From NCBI GenBank assembly GCA_938003715.1, contig CALKYK010000326.1:1-7055 (forward strand): a stretch of DNA of 7,055 bases, written 5' to 3'. The stretch is from an uncultured Gammaproteobacteria bacterium. Lineage in GTDB: Bacteria; Pseudomonadota; Gammaproteobacteria; Steroidobacterales; Woeseiaceae. Both the position numbers and the translations under genes were made by a program. Shown here in pieces: positions 1 through 5,820 of the stretch (its first letter is position 1; every line of letters starts with the position of its first letter). Below the pieces are notes generated by a model. That model searched no databases. It was not told the DNA's origin and worked only from the letters and a program-made list of their open reading frames with translations.

Positions 1-1871
1 TGATGAACAGGCGCTTCGTCAACGTCAAGGTCGACCGCGAAGAGCGGCCGGACGTCGACCGCATCTACCAGACGGCGCACCAGCTTCTGACGCATCGCGG
101 CGGCGGCTGGCCGCTGACGATGTTCATCGACCCGGAGGACCAGCGGCCGTTCTTCGGCGGCACCTACTTCCCCAACGAGCCCCGTCACGGCATGCCCTCT
201 TTTCGCGAGCTCCTGACGCGCGTCGCGGTCTTCTATCGCGAAATGCGCGAAGAGGTGAAGCAGCAGGGTGCACAGCTCGCGGATATCTTCCACCAGCGCG
301 AACCGGAAGCATTGCAGGAAAGCAAGCTGGACGATGCGCCGATCGCCGCCGCACGCGCGCAGATCGGCCGCGCCTTCGACCGCGAGTACGGCGGCTTCAC
401 CGGGGCACCGAAGTTTCCGCACCCCGCGACGCTCGAGTGGCTCCTGCGCTACTGGCGCGGCCTGGCCAGCAGCGACGAACCGGACGTCGATGCGCTGTTC
501 CTGGTCACGCTGACCTGTACTCGCATGGCCGAAGGCGGGCTCTACGACCACCTGGGCGGCGGCTTCTGCCGCTACTCGGTCGATCGCTACTGGCAGATTC
601 CGCATTTCGAAAAAATGCTCTACGACAACGGCCCGCTGCTCGCGCTGTACGCGCAGGCTGGCCTCGCCAGCGGCGAGACGCTGTTCAATCGCGTCGCCGC
701 AGAAACGGCGGACTGGATGATTGCCGACATGCAGTCGCCCGACGGCGGTTTCTACTCGACGCGGGACGCCGATTCCGAGGGCGAGGAAGGCAAGTACTAC
801 GTCTGGACCCCCGACGAAGTCCGCGCGCTGGTCAGCGAGCGGGAATACGATGCGCTCGCGCGCTACTTCGGGCTCGACGGTGCCGCGAACTTCGAGGGCC
901 AATGGCATCTCTCGGTTCGCACGACGATCGACAAGCTCGCAAGGGAACTCGCAGCGACAGCGGAAGAGACGCGGTCGCTGCTGGACAGCGGCCGCAGCAA
1001 GCTCTTGGCTACGCGCGAGGAACGCGTTGCGCCGGGGCGCGACGAAAAGATCCTGACGTCGTGGAACGCGCTTGCAATCCGCGGCCTCGCCATCGCCGGC
1101 CGTACTCTGCAGCGCGCTGATCTCGTGGCCGCGGCGGAACGCGCCGCAACGTTCATTCGCACGACGATGATGATCGACGGTCGCCTGTACGCGGGCTTCA
1201 AAGACGGTCGCGTGCGGTTTCCGGCCTATCTCGACGACCACGCTTTCATGCTCGACGCGCTGCTCGAGCTGCTGCAGTCGTCGTGGTCGACCCGGAATCT
1301 CGAATTTGCCATCGAACTCGCCGAGCTGCTGCTTGAACATTTCGAGGACGCTGGCGCCGGTGGCTTTTTCTTCACCGCCGACGATCACGAGGCACTGATG
1401 CACCGGATGAAACCGCTTGCCGACGAAGCGACGCCGTCCGGCAACGGCATTGCCGCGTTCGCGCTGCAGCGCCTCGGCTTCCTGCTCGGTGAGACGCGCT
1501 ATCTCGATGCCGCGGAGAAAACGCTGAAATGCGCGTGGCGGGCGATGGCGGAGTTCCCGCACGGCCACGTGTCGCTGATCACCGCGCTCGAGGAATTTCT
1601 CGAGCACCCGGAAATCATCATCATTCGCGGCGATGCCGCGGACATCGAGCGCTGGCGCGACAGTGCGACACGTCTTTACGCACCGCGCCGGCTCGTATTT
1701 GCGATAGCGGCCAACGAAGCCGCCCTGCCGGGCGCGCTGGTCGATAGAAAAGCCGTGAAAAATCAGACAATTGCATACCGATGCGTGGGCACGCACTGTG
1801 ATCTGCCGGTGACCACGTTCGAGGCCCTCGCTGCGACACTCGGTGAGCAGGAAGGAGAAAACGGTGACTGA
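1..1871 (+). CDS. DUF255/YyaL (SSP411-like) thioredoxin-domain protein, 5'-truncated
   Basis: This is the C-terminal ~622 residues of a DUF255 family protein (YyaL in Bacillus, spermatogenesis-associated protein 20 in animals). It couples an N-terminal thioredoxin-like domain to a large alpha/alpha-barrel domain resembling N-acylglucosamine 2-epimerases. Its biochemical role is not established. Numbering from the ATG at base 3, hallmarks are VKVDREERPDVD (8-19), GGWPLTMFIDP (34-44), GGLYDHLGGGF (178-188), PHFEKMLYDN (200-209), DADSEGEEGKYYVW (255-268) and DEKILTSWN (347-355). Near the C-terminus is a Cys-X4-Cys pair (594, 599) followed by LPVT, also typical. The ATG at base 3 is not the true start: family members are about 670-750 residues, and the CxxC-bearing segment that should precede VKVDREERP lies off the left edge. 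The gene is intact to its TGA and overlaps the following amidase by 8 bp, suggesting one transcript and translational coupling. No signal peptide can be judged. Family assignment is very secure. Confidence 0.95.
   Translation, partial: MNRRFVNVKVDREERPDVDRIYQTAHQLLTHRGGGWPLTMFIDPEDQRPFFGGTYFPNEPRHGMPSFRELLTRVAVFYREMREEVKQQGAQLADIFHQREPEALQESKLDDAPIAAARAQIGRAFDREYGGFTGAPKFPHPATLEWLLRYWRGLASSDEPDVDALFLVTLTCTRMAEGGLYDHLGGGFCRYSVDRYWQIPHFEKMLYDNGPLLALYAQAGLASGETLFNRVAAETADWMIADMQSPDGGFYSTRDADSEGEEGKYYVWTPDEVRALVSEREYDALARYFGLDGAANFEGQWHLSVRTTIDKLARELAATAEETRSLLDSGRSKLLATREERVAPGRDEKILTSWNALAIRGLAIAGRTLQRADLVAAAERAATFIRTTMMIDGRLYAGFKDGRVRFPAYLDDHAFMLDALLELLQSSWSTRNLEFAIELAELLLEHFEDAGAGGFFFTADDHEALMHRMKPLADEATPSGNGIAAFALQRLGFLLGETRYLDAAEKTLKCAWRAMAEFPHGHVSLITALEEFLEHPEIIIIRGDAADIERWRDSATRLYAPRRLVFAIAANEAALPGALVDRKAVKNQTIAYRCVGTHCDLPVTTFEALAATLGEQEGENGD
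1852..1866 (+). promoter_or_regulatory. Shine-Dalgarno that decides the amidase start
   Basis: AAGGAG at 1852-1857 is followed by 6 nt and then GTG at 1864. It lies inside the last codons of the DUF255 gene, so ribosomes finishing that gene at 1871 are positioned to restart. The competing GTG at 1843 has no comparable site and would put seven extra residues before the twin-arginine signal. Confidence 0.75.
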
Positions 1872-3387
1872 AACACCGACGACACGAAGGGAGTTCCTGG
1901 CCTGCGGCATTGCGCTTGCAGGTACGCTTTCGGCGTGCGGTAACGATGATGGCGACGACATGACCTCGGGAAACCGGGCCCTGCTCGACTTGTCCGCGAC
2001 GGACGCTATAAAAGCGATGCGTAACGGATCGGTTTCGGCCGAGGCGTACGCGAGCGCTTTGCTCGAGCAGGCAGTGCGTGGCCGTGCGCTGAACGCATTC
2101 ATCACGCTGGAACCGGACCGTGTGCTTGAAGCCGCACGCGACGCGGATCGCCGGCGCGCAGCGGGCCAGGTGCCGGGTCTGCTTCACGGACTGCCGATCC
2201 CGGTCAAGGACAGCGTCAATACGCGTGACTACCCGACGACCGGCGGCTCGCCGGCCTTGCGGCACTTCGTGCCCGCCGAGGACGCGCTGCTCGTGCGGCA
2301 GCTCAGGGAAGCCGGCGCGATCGTGATGGGCAAGACGAACGTGCACGAGCTGTCGTTCGGCTGGACCAGCAGCAACATGGCCTACGGCCCGGTCCGCAAT
2401 CCCTACGACCCGTCACGCATTCCCGGCGGCAGCAGCGGCGGCACCGCGGCAGCGATTGCCGCGCGGATGGCACCGCTCGGCATCGCGGAAGACACGCAGG
2501 GTTCGATCCGTGTTCCCGCCGCGCTGTGCGGCATATGCGGATTCAGGCCGACGCAAAACCGCTACCCGAACCAGGGCGTGGTGCCGATCACGCCGCTGTT
2601 CGACCAGGTCGGGCCCCACGCGCGCCACGTCCGCGACCTGGCGTTATTCGATCACGTCATCACGGGTGACGAGCCGGTGAACACGCCGCGCAGGTTATCG
2701 GACCTTCGCCTCGGCGTTCCGCGACAATTCTTCTATGCGGACCTCGACACCGAAGTCGCGCGCATTGCGGAAGAGACGCTCGCCGCACTGGCGAAGCTCG
2801 GTGTGACCCTGGTCGATGCCGACGTGCCGGATCTCGGTCGTCTTGTATCTCTGACCACGGCGCAGGTGCAGAGCTATCACGTCAAGCCGATGCTCGAGCA
2901 GTATCTCGACGAATTCGAAACCGGCATAACGTTCGACGAGCTGATGGCCGACACCAGCCCGGACGTGAAAGCTGCCTTCGATCTGTACGTGCTTGGCGGC
3001 AACGAAACGCCGTCGCAGGATGACTTCGTCGCCGCGCGCGATACGCACCTGCCGGCGCTCAGGCGCACGATGGCGGGCTATTTTGCAGACAGTCGTCTCG
3101 ACGCCATGATCTTTCCGACCACCCAGATTTCCGCCACGCCCATCGGCGAAGATACGAACGTCTTGCTGAACGGCCGAGAGGTCCCGTTCGAAGCCGCGAT
3201 AAGCCGCAACATTTCGCCGGGTAGCACCGCGGGACTGCCGGGGCTCGTGCTGCCGGTCGCGCTGGACCGACGCGGACTGCCGGTGTCGATGGAAATCGAC
3301 GGTCCCGCGAACGCGGACCGGGCGCTGCTGCAAATCGGCCTGGCGCTGGAGGACGCGTTCGGCACGCTGCCCCCGCCGACGTTGTGA
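1864..3387 (+). CDS. Amidase-signature family hydrolase, predicted Tat-exported lipoprotein
   Basis: This 507-residue amidase-signature (AS) enzyme hydrolyses an amide C-N bond through a Lys-cis-Ser-Ser triad. All three residues are present: Lys115 in PIPVKDSVN, Ser190 in GGSSGG and the nucleophile Ser214 in DTQGSIRVPAA. Spacings of 75 and 24 residues equal those of fatty acid amide hydrolase (142, 217, 241). The stretch ALCGICGFRPT then RYPNQGVVPITPLFDQVGPHAR recalls indoleacetamide/mandelamide hydrolases, but the substrate cannot be named. I chose GTG at 1864 over GTG at 1843 because AAGGAG (1852-1857) lies 6 nt before it, and because it places a signal at the very N-terminus: twin arginine TRREFL (7-12), a hydrophobic run, and lipobox LSAC with Cys25. 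A Tat-exported, lipid-anchored periplasmic enzyme is therefore inferred. The position before the nucleophile Gly is Gln212, where Gly is usual. The start overlaps the stop of the DUF255 gene, so co-translation is likely. Confidence 0.93.
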   Translation: MTETPTTRREFLACGIALAGTLSACGNDDGDDMTSGNRALLDLSATDAIKAMRNGSVSAEAYASALLEQAVRGRALNAFITLEPDRVLEAARDADRRRAAGQVPGLLHGLPIPVKDSVNTRDYPTTGGSPALRHFVPAEDALLVRQLREAGAIVMGKTNVHELSFGWTSSNMAYGPVRNPYDPSRIPGGSSGGTAAAIAARMAPLGIAEDTQGSIRVPAALCGICGFRPTQNRYPNQGVVPITPLFDQVGPHARHVRDLALFDHVITGDEPVNTPRRLSDLRLGVPRQFFYADLDTEVARIAEETLAALAKLGVTLVDADVPDLGRLVSLTTAQVQSYHVKPMLEQYLDEFETGITFDELMADTSPDVKAAFDLYVLGGNETPSQDDFVAARDTHLPALRRTMAGYFADSRLDAMIFPTTQISATPIGEDTNVLLNGREVPFEAAISRNISPGSTAGLPGLVLPVALDRRGLPVSMEIDGPANADRALLQIGLALEDAFGTLPPPTL

Positions 3388-3413
3388 CCGCGTCTCCTAC
3401 GGCGCGCCGCGGT
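3387..3413. terminator. Possible weak hairpin between convergent gene ends
   Basis: ACCGCG (3387-3392) can pair with CGCGGT (3408-3413) across a 15-nt loop. This spans the 9-bp gap between the amidase stop and the stop of the convergent exported-protein gene. There is no T-tract on either side and the loop is long, so a role in ending transcription is only a suggestion from position. Confidence 0.25.
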
Positions 3414-4413
3414 TGACCCAGCTCTCCAGGCCGCTGGAACCCTCGATGCGGATGAGCTGCTCGACAAACGGATGCACGAAGTAAGCGTTCTCGACGGTGT
3501 AGGTACGGTAGCCGCGGATCAGCGCGCGCAGCGAGGCCGGCACGTCGGCGAGGCGATCGAATCGGGCCTGCGGGTTCTCGACGTCGTGGACGATGGCGCC
3601 GGCGAGATAGTACGCGAGCAGAAACTGGTCGGCGCGCTGGTCGCCGGACGGCTGGAAAAAGGCCTGGTCCATGTAAACGCTGACGATCGCGGGCTCGTTG
3701 CGGACGAAGTTGATGACCGGTTCAATGAACGGCACCGCCTCGTAGCTCGATGCAGCGTTCAGCAGGCCGCGTGCCGCCTTCAGCGCCTCGCCCGCCTGCG
3801 CTGAATTCGCAGCGGTCGCGCCCGCGTTGCCCGACAGGCCGCCCGGCGTGCCGCAGAAGATTACGTCGATACCTTCGAGTACGGCGTCGGTCATCGGCAT
3901 CGCTTCGCCGAATTTCGGCTCCTCCAGCAACATGTTCACTTCGATGAAATACTCGTGCGCTACCGCGAGATAGATGAAGCCCATGCGCTGTGACGGCCCG
4001 TTCCGCAGCAGGTAAATCGCCTCGCGCACGGGCAGTCCGCTGGCACGCGTCGTGCGCGTTCGCTCGCTTTGCAAAGCCGCCCGATCGAACTGAGCGTCGC
4101 TGACGAGCGTATGTTTCAGCGCTTCGAAACGTTCCTGGAACGCGAAACTTTCCACATCCCGGGCCGCCACCGAAGCCGGCGTCTTGCGAACCGTGATTTC
4201 GAGCGCCGCGCCGCCGCTCCAGTAGCGCGCAGCGGAGCCGTAAGCCGGGTTCTCGCTGCGTCGCTGCTCGGCCTTGGCAAAGCTCGCGATCGTTTGTGGA
4301 AATTCGAAACGAAGCTCGCCGTTGCCGCCGCGGGCAGGCGCGCGGCACTCGTCGGCCATCGCCTGGGCGGACGACAGCAAAAGAAACCAGGGAATTATGC
4401 GCTTGAGGAGCAT
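3397..4413 (-). CDS. Sec-exported protein of unknown family
   Basis: I do not recognise this 338-residue protein. The ATG at 4413 gives a textbook Sec signal peptide: basic MLLKR, hydrophobic IIPWFLLL, then SSAQAMA with likely cleavage after Ala20, before DEC. The frame stays open further upstream to a TTG at 4518, but that would bury the signal behind 35 residues and has no ribosome site, so I reject it. The ATG itself also lacks a clear Shine-Dalgarno. The mature protein has an N-terminal part rich in beta-like segments (about 30-190) that ends near VIFCGTPGG, and a helical, Ala-rich C-terminal half (about 200-338). Two cysteines, Cys23 and Cys187, could form a disulphide after export. There is no further membrane segment and no recognisable catalytic motif. 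It lies 147 bp downstream of the creatininase-family gene on the same strand and converges on the amidase. A periplasmic or secreted role is likely. Confidence 0.8.
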   Translation of the reverse strand: MLLKRIIPWFLLLSSAQAMADECRAPARGGNGELRFEFPQTIASFAKAEQRRSENPAYGSAARYWSGGAALEITVRKTPASVAARDVESFAFQERFEALKHTLVSDAQFDRAALQSERTRTTRASGLPVREAIYLLRNGPSQRMGFIYLAVAHEYFIEVNMLLEEPKFGEAMPMTDAVLEGIDVIFCGTPGGLSGNAGATAANSAQAGEALKAARGLLNAASSYEAVPFIEPVINFVRNEPAIVSVYMDQAFFQPSGDQRADQFLLAYYLAGAIVHDVENPQARFDRLADVPASLRALIRGYRTYTVENAYFVHPFVEQLIRIEGSSGLESWVNRGAP

Positions 4414-4560
4414 CGGCGGATCAGGGAGCAGTTTCCGCCATGATACCTGCGCGGACGCGACATGCCACGCCGTGGTGCCAGCCAATACAGTTCGATGTTC
4501 GTGCCGCTTCTTTTTCAAACTGGTGCGGCAAAGCTTACCAGCTGTCGGCCATTGCGGAAG
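4414..4560. other. Intergenic gap between two minus-strand genes
   Basis: This stretch separates the creatininase-family stop from the ATG of the exported protein. On the minus strand, CTGGT and ACCAG (about 4541-4521) could form a 5-bp stem with a 12-nt loop followed by TTT, at best a poor terminator. I see no convincing promoter and no good ribosome site. The exported-protein frame is open through most of the gap, but I read this as chance in high-GC DNA. Confidence 0.4.
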
Positions 4561-5420
4561 CTATGGTTCGCGCCGCAACGGCACGGCCGAGAAACCGTCG
4601 ACCGCACGCAGCCATTCCCGCGTCAGGACCTCGATTGCCGCCCGTCCCTTGTCGGCCGTCGCAAGCGTCGCGTCACCGAAAATGCCCGAAGCAGTGTAAA
4701 GCGGGTCGTTGGCGTCCCGCGTCAGTCGTCCGGGCTGGTAGCCCGGGTAGTCCTTGTTGCCGCGCTCGCCGTAGTCGGTCACCGCGAGTGACATGTTCAC
4801 GCGTTCGGGCTGCAGGTACAGGTTGATCGAAGTTTCGATCTCGTCACCGTGTCCGCCGACGAGCTGCTCCTGCAGCGCCGAGATTTCGTCGGTTTCGAGA
4901 TCGTCCCAGGACACGACCAGCGTCGGCACGCCGGTCTGGACGCGGATCTCGCGGGCCGCAATCGAGATCGGCAGGCCGGTTGCACGCGAGATGCCGGTGT
5001 TCAGAAAAAGTATGCGCTGTGCGCCCTGTCGCGCCAGCGACATGCCGACCTCGAACACGTAGGCGCGAAATACGTCCGGATCCGTGACTTCGGTGCCGGG
5101 GAAATCGCGAAACGCGGGAAACCAGCCGTGCAGGATCGGGGGTGCGACGATGACATTTCGTGATGCGACCGCTGCGTCCAGCAGGTGGTGCATGACGACC
5201 TGGTCCGCGTTCATAGGCATGTGTGGGCCGTGTTCCTTCGCGCCTGCGCCGAACGGCCGGATGCGCGGCCGCGGATCGCGGTCGATCGGATCACGACCGG
5301 CGTCGTCGCATATTGCGCTTCCGCTTCCGGCCAGCTCAATTCGCCGAGCCAGGCGCCGGACTGCTGGCCGTAAGCGCAAGCCGCAAACAACGACAGCAAC
5401 AGGCCGATTGCGTGGCGGAT
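4561..5420 (-). pseudogene. Secreted creatininase-family amidohydrolase, frameshifted and lacking a normal start
   Basis: This belongs to the creatininase family of metal-dependent amidohydrolases. Family marks in the main frame (5262 to 4561) are GAGAKEHGPHMPMNADQ, GGHGDEIETS and GIFGDATLATADKG. The preceding frame, read down to about 5292, encodes a hydrophobic signal (HAIGLLLSLFAACAYG) and the family's opening segment ELSWPEAEAQYATTPVVI. The two frames are joined only if 29 nt (5263-5291) are skipped. The result is a 276-residue protein, as expected for a creatininase domain plus signal peptide. The signal frame has no ATG, GTG or TTG near its beginning: an ATC at 5420 sits 8 nt after AGGA (5432-5429), and the only upstream ATG in frame is at 5558, giving an implausible Arg-rich 46-residue leader. 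The main frame alone opens at a TTG at 5445, but its first ~60 residues are an out-of-frame reading of the signal region. It may be a recent pseudogene, a switchable gene or a sequence error. Metal-site motifs also deviate (see findings). Confidence 0.8.
5258..5291 (-). repeat. Three imperfect 14-15 nt units at the creatininase frame break
   Basis: On the minus strand, ATCCG occurs at 5291-5287, 5276-5272 and 5262-5258, with spacings of 15 and 14 nt. Each is followed by a GC-rich, CGCG- or GGCG-ending stretch. The 29 nt between the first and third copies are 2 modulo 3, which is exactly the shift separating the signal-peptide frame from the catalytic-domain frame. Deleting them gives ...PVVI-RPFGAGAKEHGPH, a normal creatininase opening. 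Slippage or recombination between the short repeats is the simplest explanation. Confidence 0.65.
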
Positions 5421-5445
5421 CGACCCGGTCCTGTCGACGATGCAA

Positions 5446-5495
5446 CGACGAACGGTTGAAATCCGGCGACGAATCGCCAGATTGCGACGAACGGT
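5446..5495. repeat. Direct repeats and small hairpin in the divergent intergenic region
   Basis: CGACGAACGGT occurs exactly at 5446-5456 and 5485-5495. A shorter copy, CGACGAA, lies between them at 5467-5473, so copy starts are 21 and 18 bp apart, close to two helical turns. The middle copy is the centre of a perfect inverted repeat, GGCGA-CGAA-TCGCC (5465-5478), which reads with a TTCG loop on the minus strand. The set lies 26-75 bp upstream of the apparent creatininase signal-peptide start and ahead of the divergent small gene. An operator or leader-RNA element is possible. No clear -35/-10 pair was found here. Confidence 0.4.
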
Positions 5496-5579
5496 AGCTA
5501 TCGGCCGATGAGTGACGGAATCAATTCGGCCGCAGTGGTCCAAAATAAGACTGCACATGAAATTTGCCGGACAGGACGA

Positions 5580-5789
5580 ATGAGTTCACATAATACATCG
5601 ACGGATACGAAGGTTCAGAAGGAACCGGGCAAGGGAGAAACAGACCTGCGCAATGTCCGCGTCATCGACGCGAAGCTCGACATCGATGCCGAGCTTTCGA
5701 TTGCCGACGATGCCGACCTCGGCGTCGATCCCTACAACAGCACCGGGCAGCACGCGATCCTGAAAGCGAAGAAGCCGCTGGATCGCTGA
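5580..5789 (+). CDS. Small acidic protein of unknown function (69 residues)
   Basis: I do not recognise this protein. From the ATG at 5580 it has a polar, Ser/Thr/Lys-rich N-terminus (about 1-20). An acidic segment follows, with alternating Asp and hydrophobic residues (VRVIDAKLDIDAELSIADDADLGVD). It ends with GVDPYNSTGQHAILKAKKPLDR, whose final third is basic. There is no signal peptide, membrane segment or cysteine, so it is probably cytoplasmic. The frame remains open to an ATG at 5508, and both starts have weak ribosome sites; AGGA at 5573-5576 is only 3 nt from the chosen ATG. I prefer 5580 because the upstream residues look like translated leader. It is divergent from the creatininase-family gene and convergent with the DUF5916 gene, 16 bp away. 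Purposeful-looking composition and compact spacing argue for a real gene, but the length makes this less than certain. Confidence 0.6.
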   Translation: MSSHNTSTDTKVQKEPGKGETDLRNVRVIDAKLDIDAELSIADDADLGVDPYNSTGQHAILKAKKPLDR

Positions 5790-5793
5790 TCCG

Positions 5794-5820
5794 GCCTGCG
5801 CTGCCCTACGGCAGCCAGGC
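5794..5820. terminator. Hairpin between convergent genes, enclosing the DUF5916 stop codon
   Basis: GCCTG (5794-5798) pairs with CAGGC (5816-5820), and GCTGCC (5800-5805) pairs with GGCAGC (5810-5815). This leaves a 4-nt loop CTAC and a single bulged C5799, an 11-bp GC-rich stem. It sits where the small gene and the DUF5916 gene converge, so it could stop transcription from both sides. Neither side has a T-tract, so intrinsic termination would be imperfect. The TAG stop of the minus-strand gene (5808-5806) lies in the loop. Confidence 0.55.

Noticed and set aside
1621..2346. Long minus-strand open frame of 241 codons opposite the DUF255/amidase junction
   Set aside because: It is antisense to two well-supported genes, crosses their boundary, is rich in Arg, His and Cys, and has no domain. 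Such frames are common opposite high-GC genes.
2695..3333. Minus-strand open frame of 212 codons inside the amidase gene
   Set aside because: It is entirely antisense to conserved amidase sequence, with shadow-like composition and no motif or ribosome site.
3472..3804. Plus-strand open frame of 110 codons
   Set aside because: It lies antisense within the exported-protein gene, with no recognisable domain and no ribosome site.
3722..4348. Minus-strand open frame of 208 codons within the exported-protein gene
   Set aside because: It is another frame of the same strand inside the gene with the signal peptide. It is Arg-rich and has no export signal of its own.
4414..4518. TTG start at 4518 extending the exported protein by 35 residues
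   Set aside because: It would place a polar extension before a clean signal peptide, and there is no Shine-Dalgarno upstream.
5264..5272. NotI-like GCGGCCGC inside the repeat at the frame break, possibly a cloning scar
   Set aside because: Such a site is unremarkable in high-GC DNA, and the flanking sequence is native gene on both sides with no vector-like sequence.
5500..5509. Perfect 10-bp palindrome ATCGGCCGAT
   Set aside because: Several 10-bp palindromes are expected by chance in 7 kb. It is not extended and not repeated.
5563..5593. TTGCCG ... CATAAT as a promoter
   Set aside because: The -10-like element would lie inside the small gene with no in-frame start after it, and the 18-nt match is weak.
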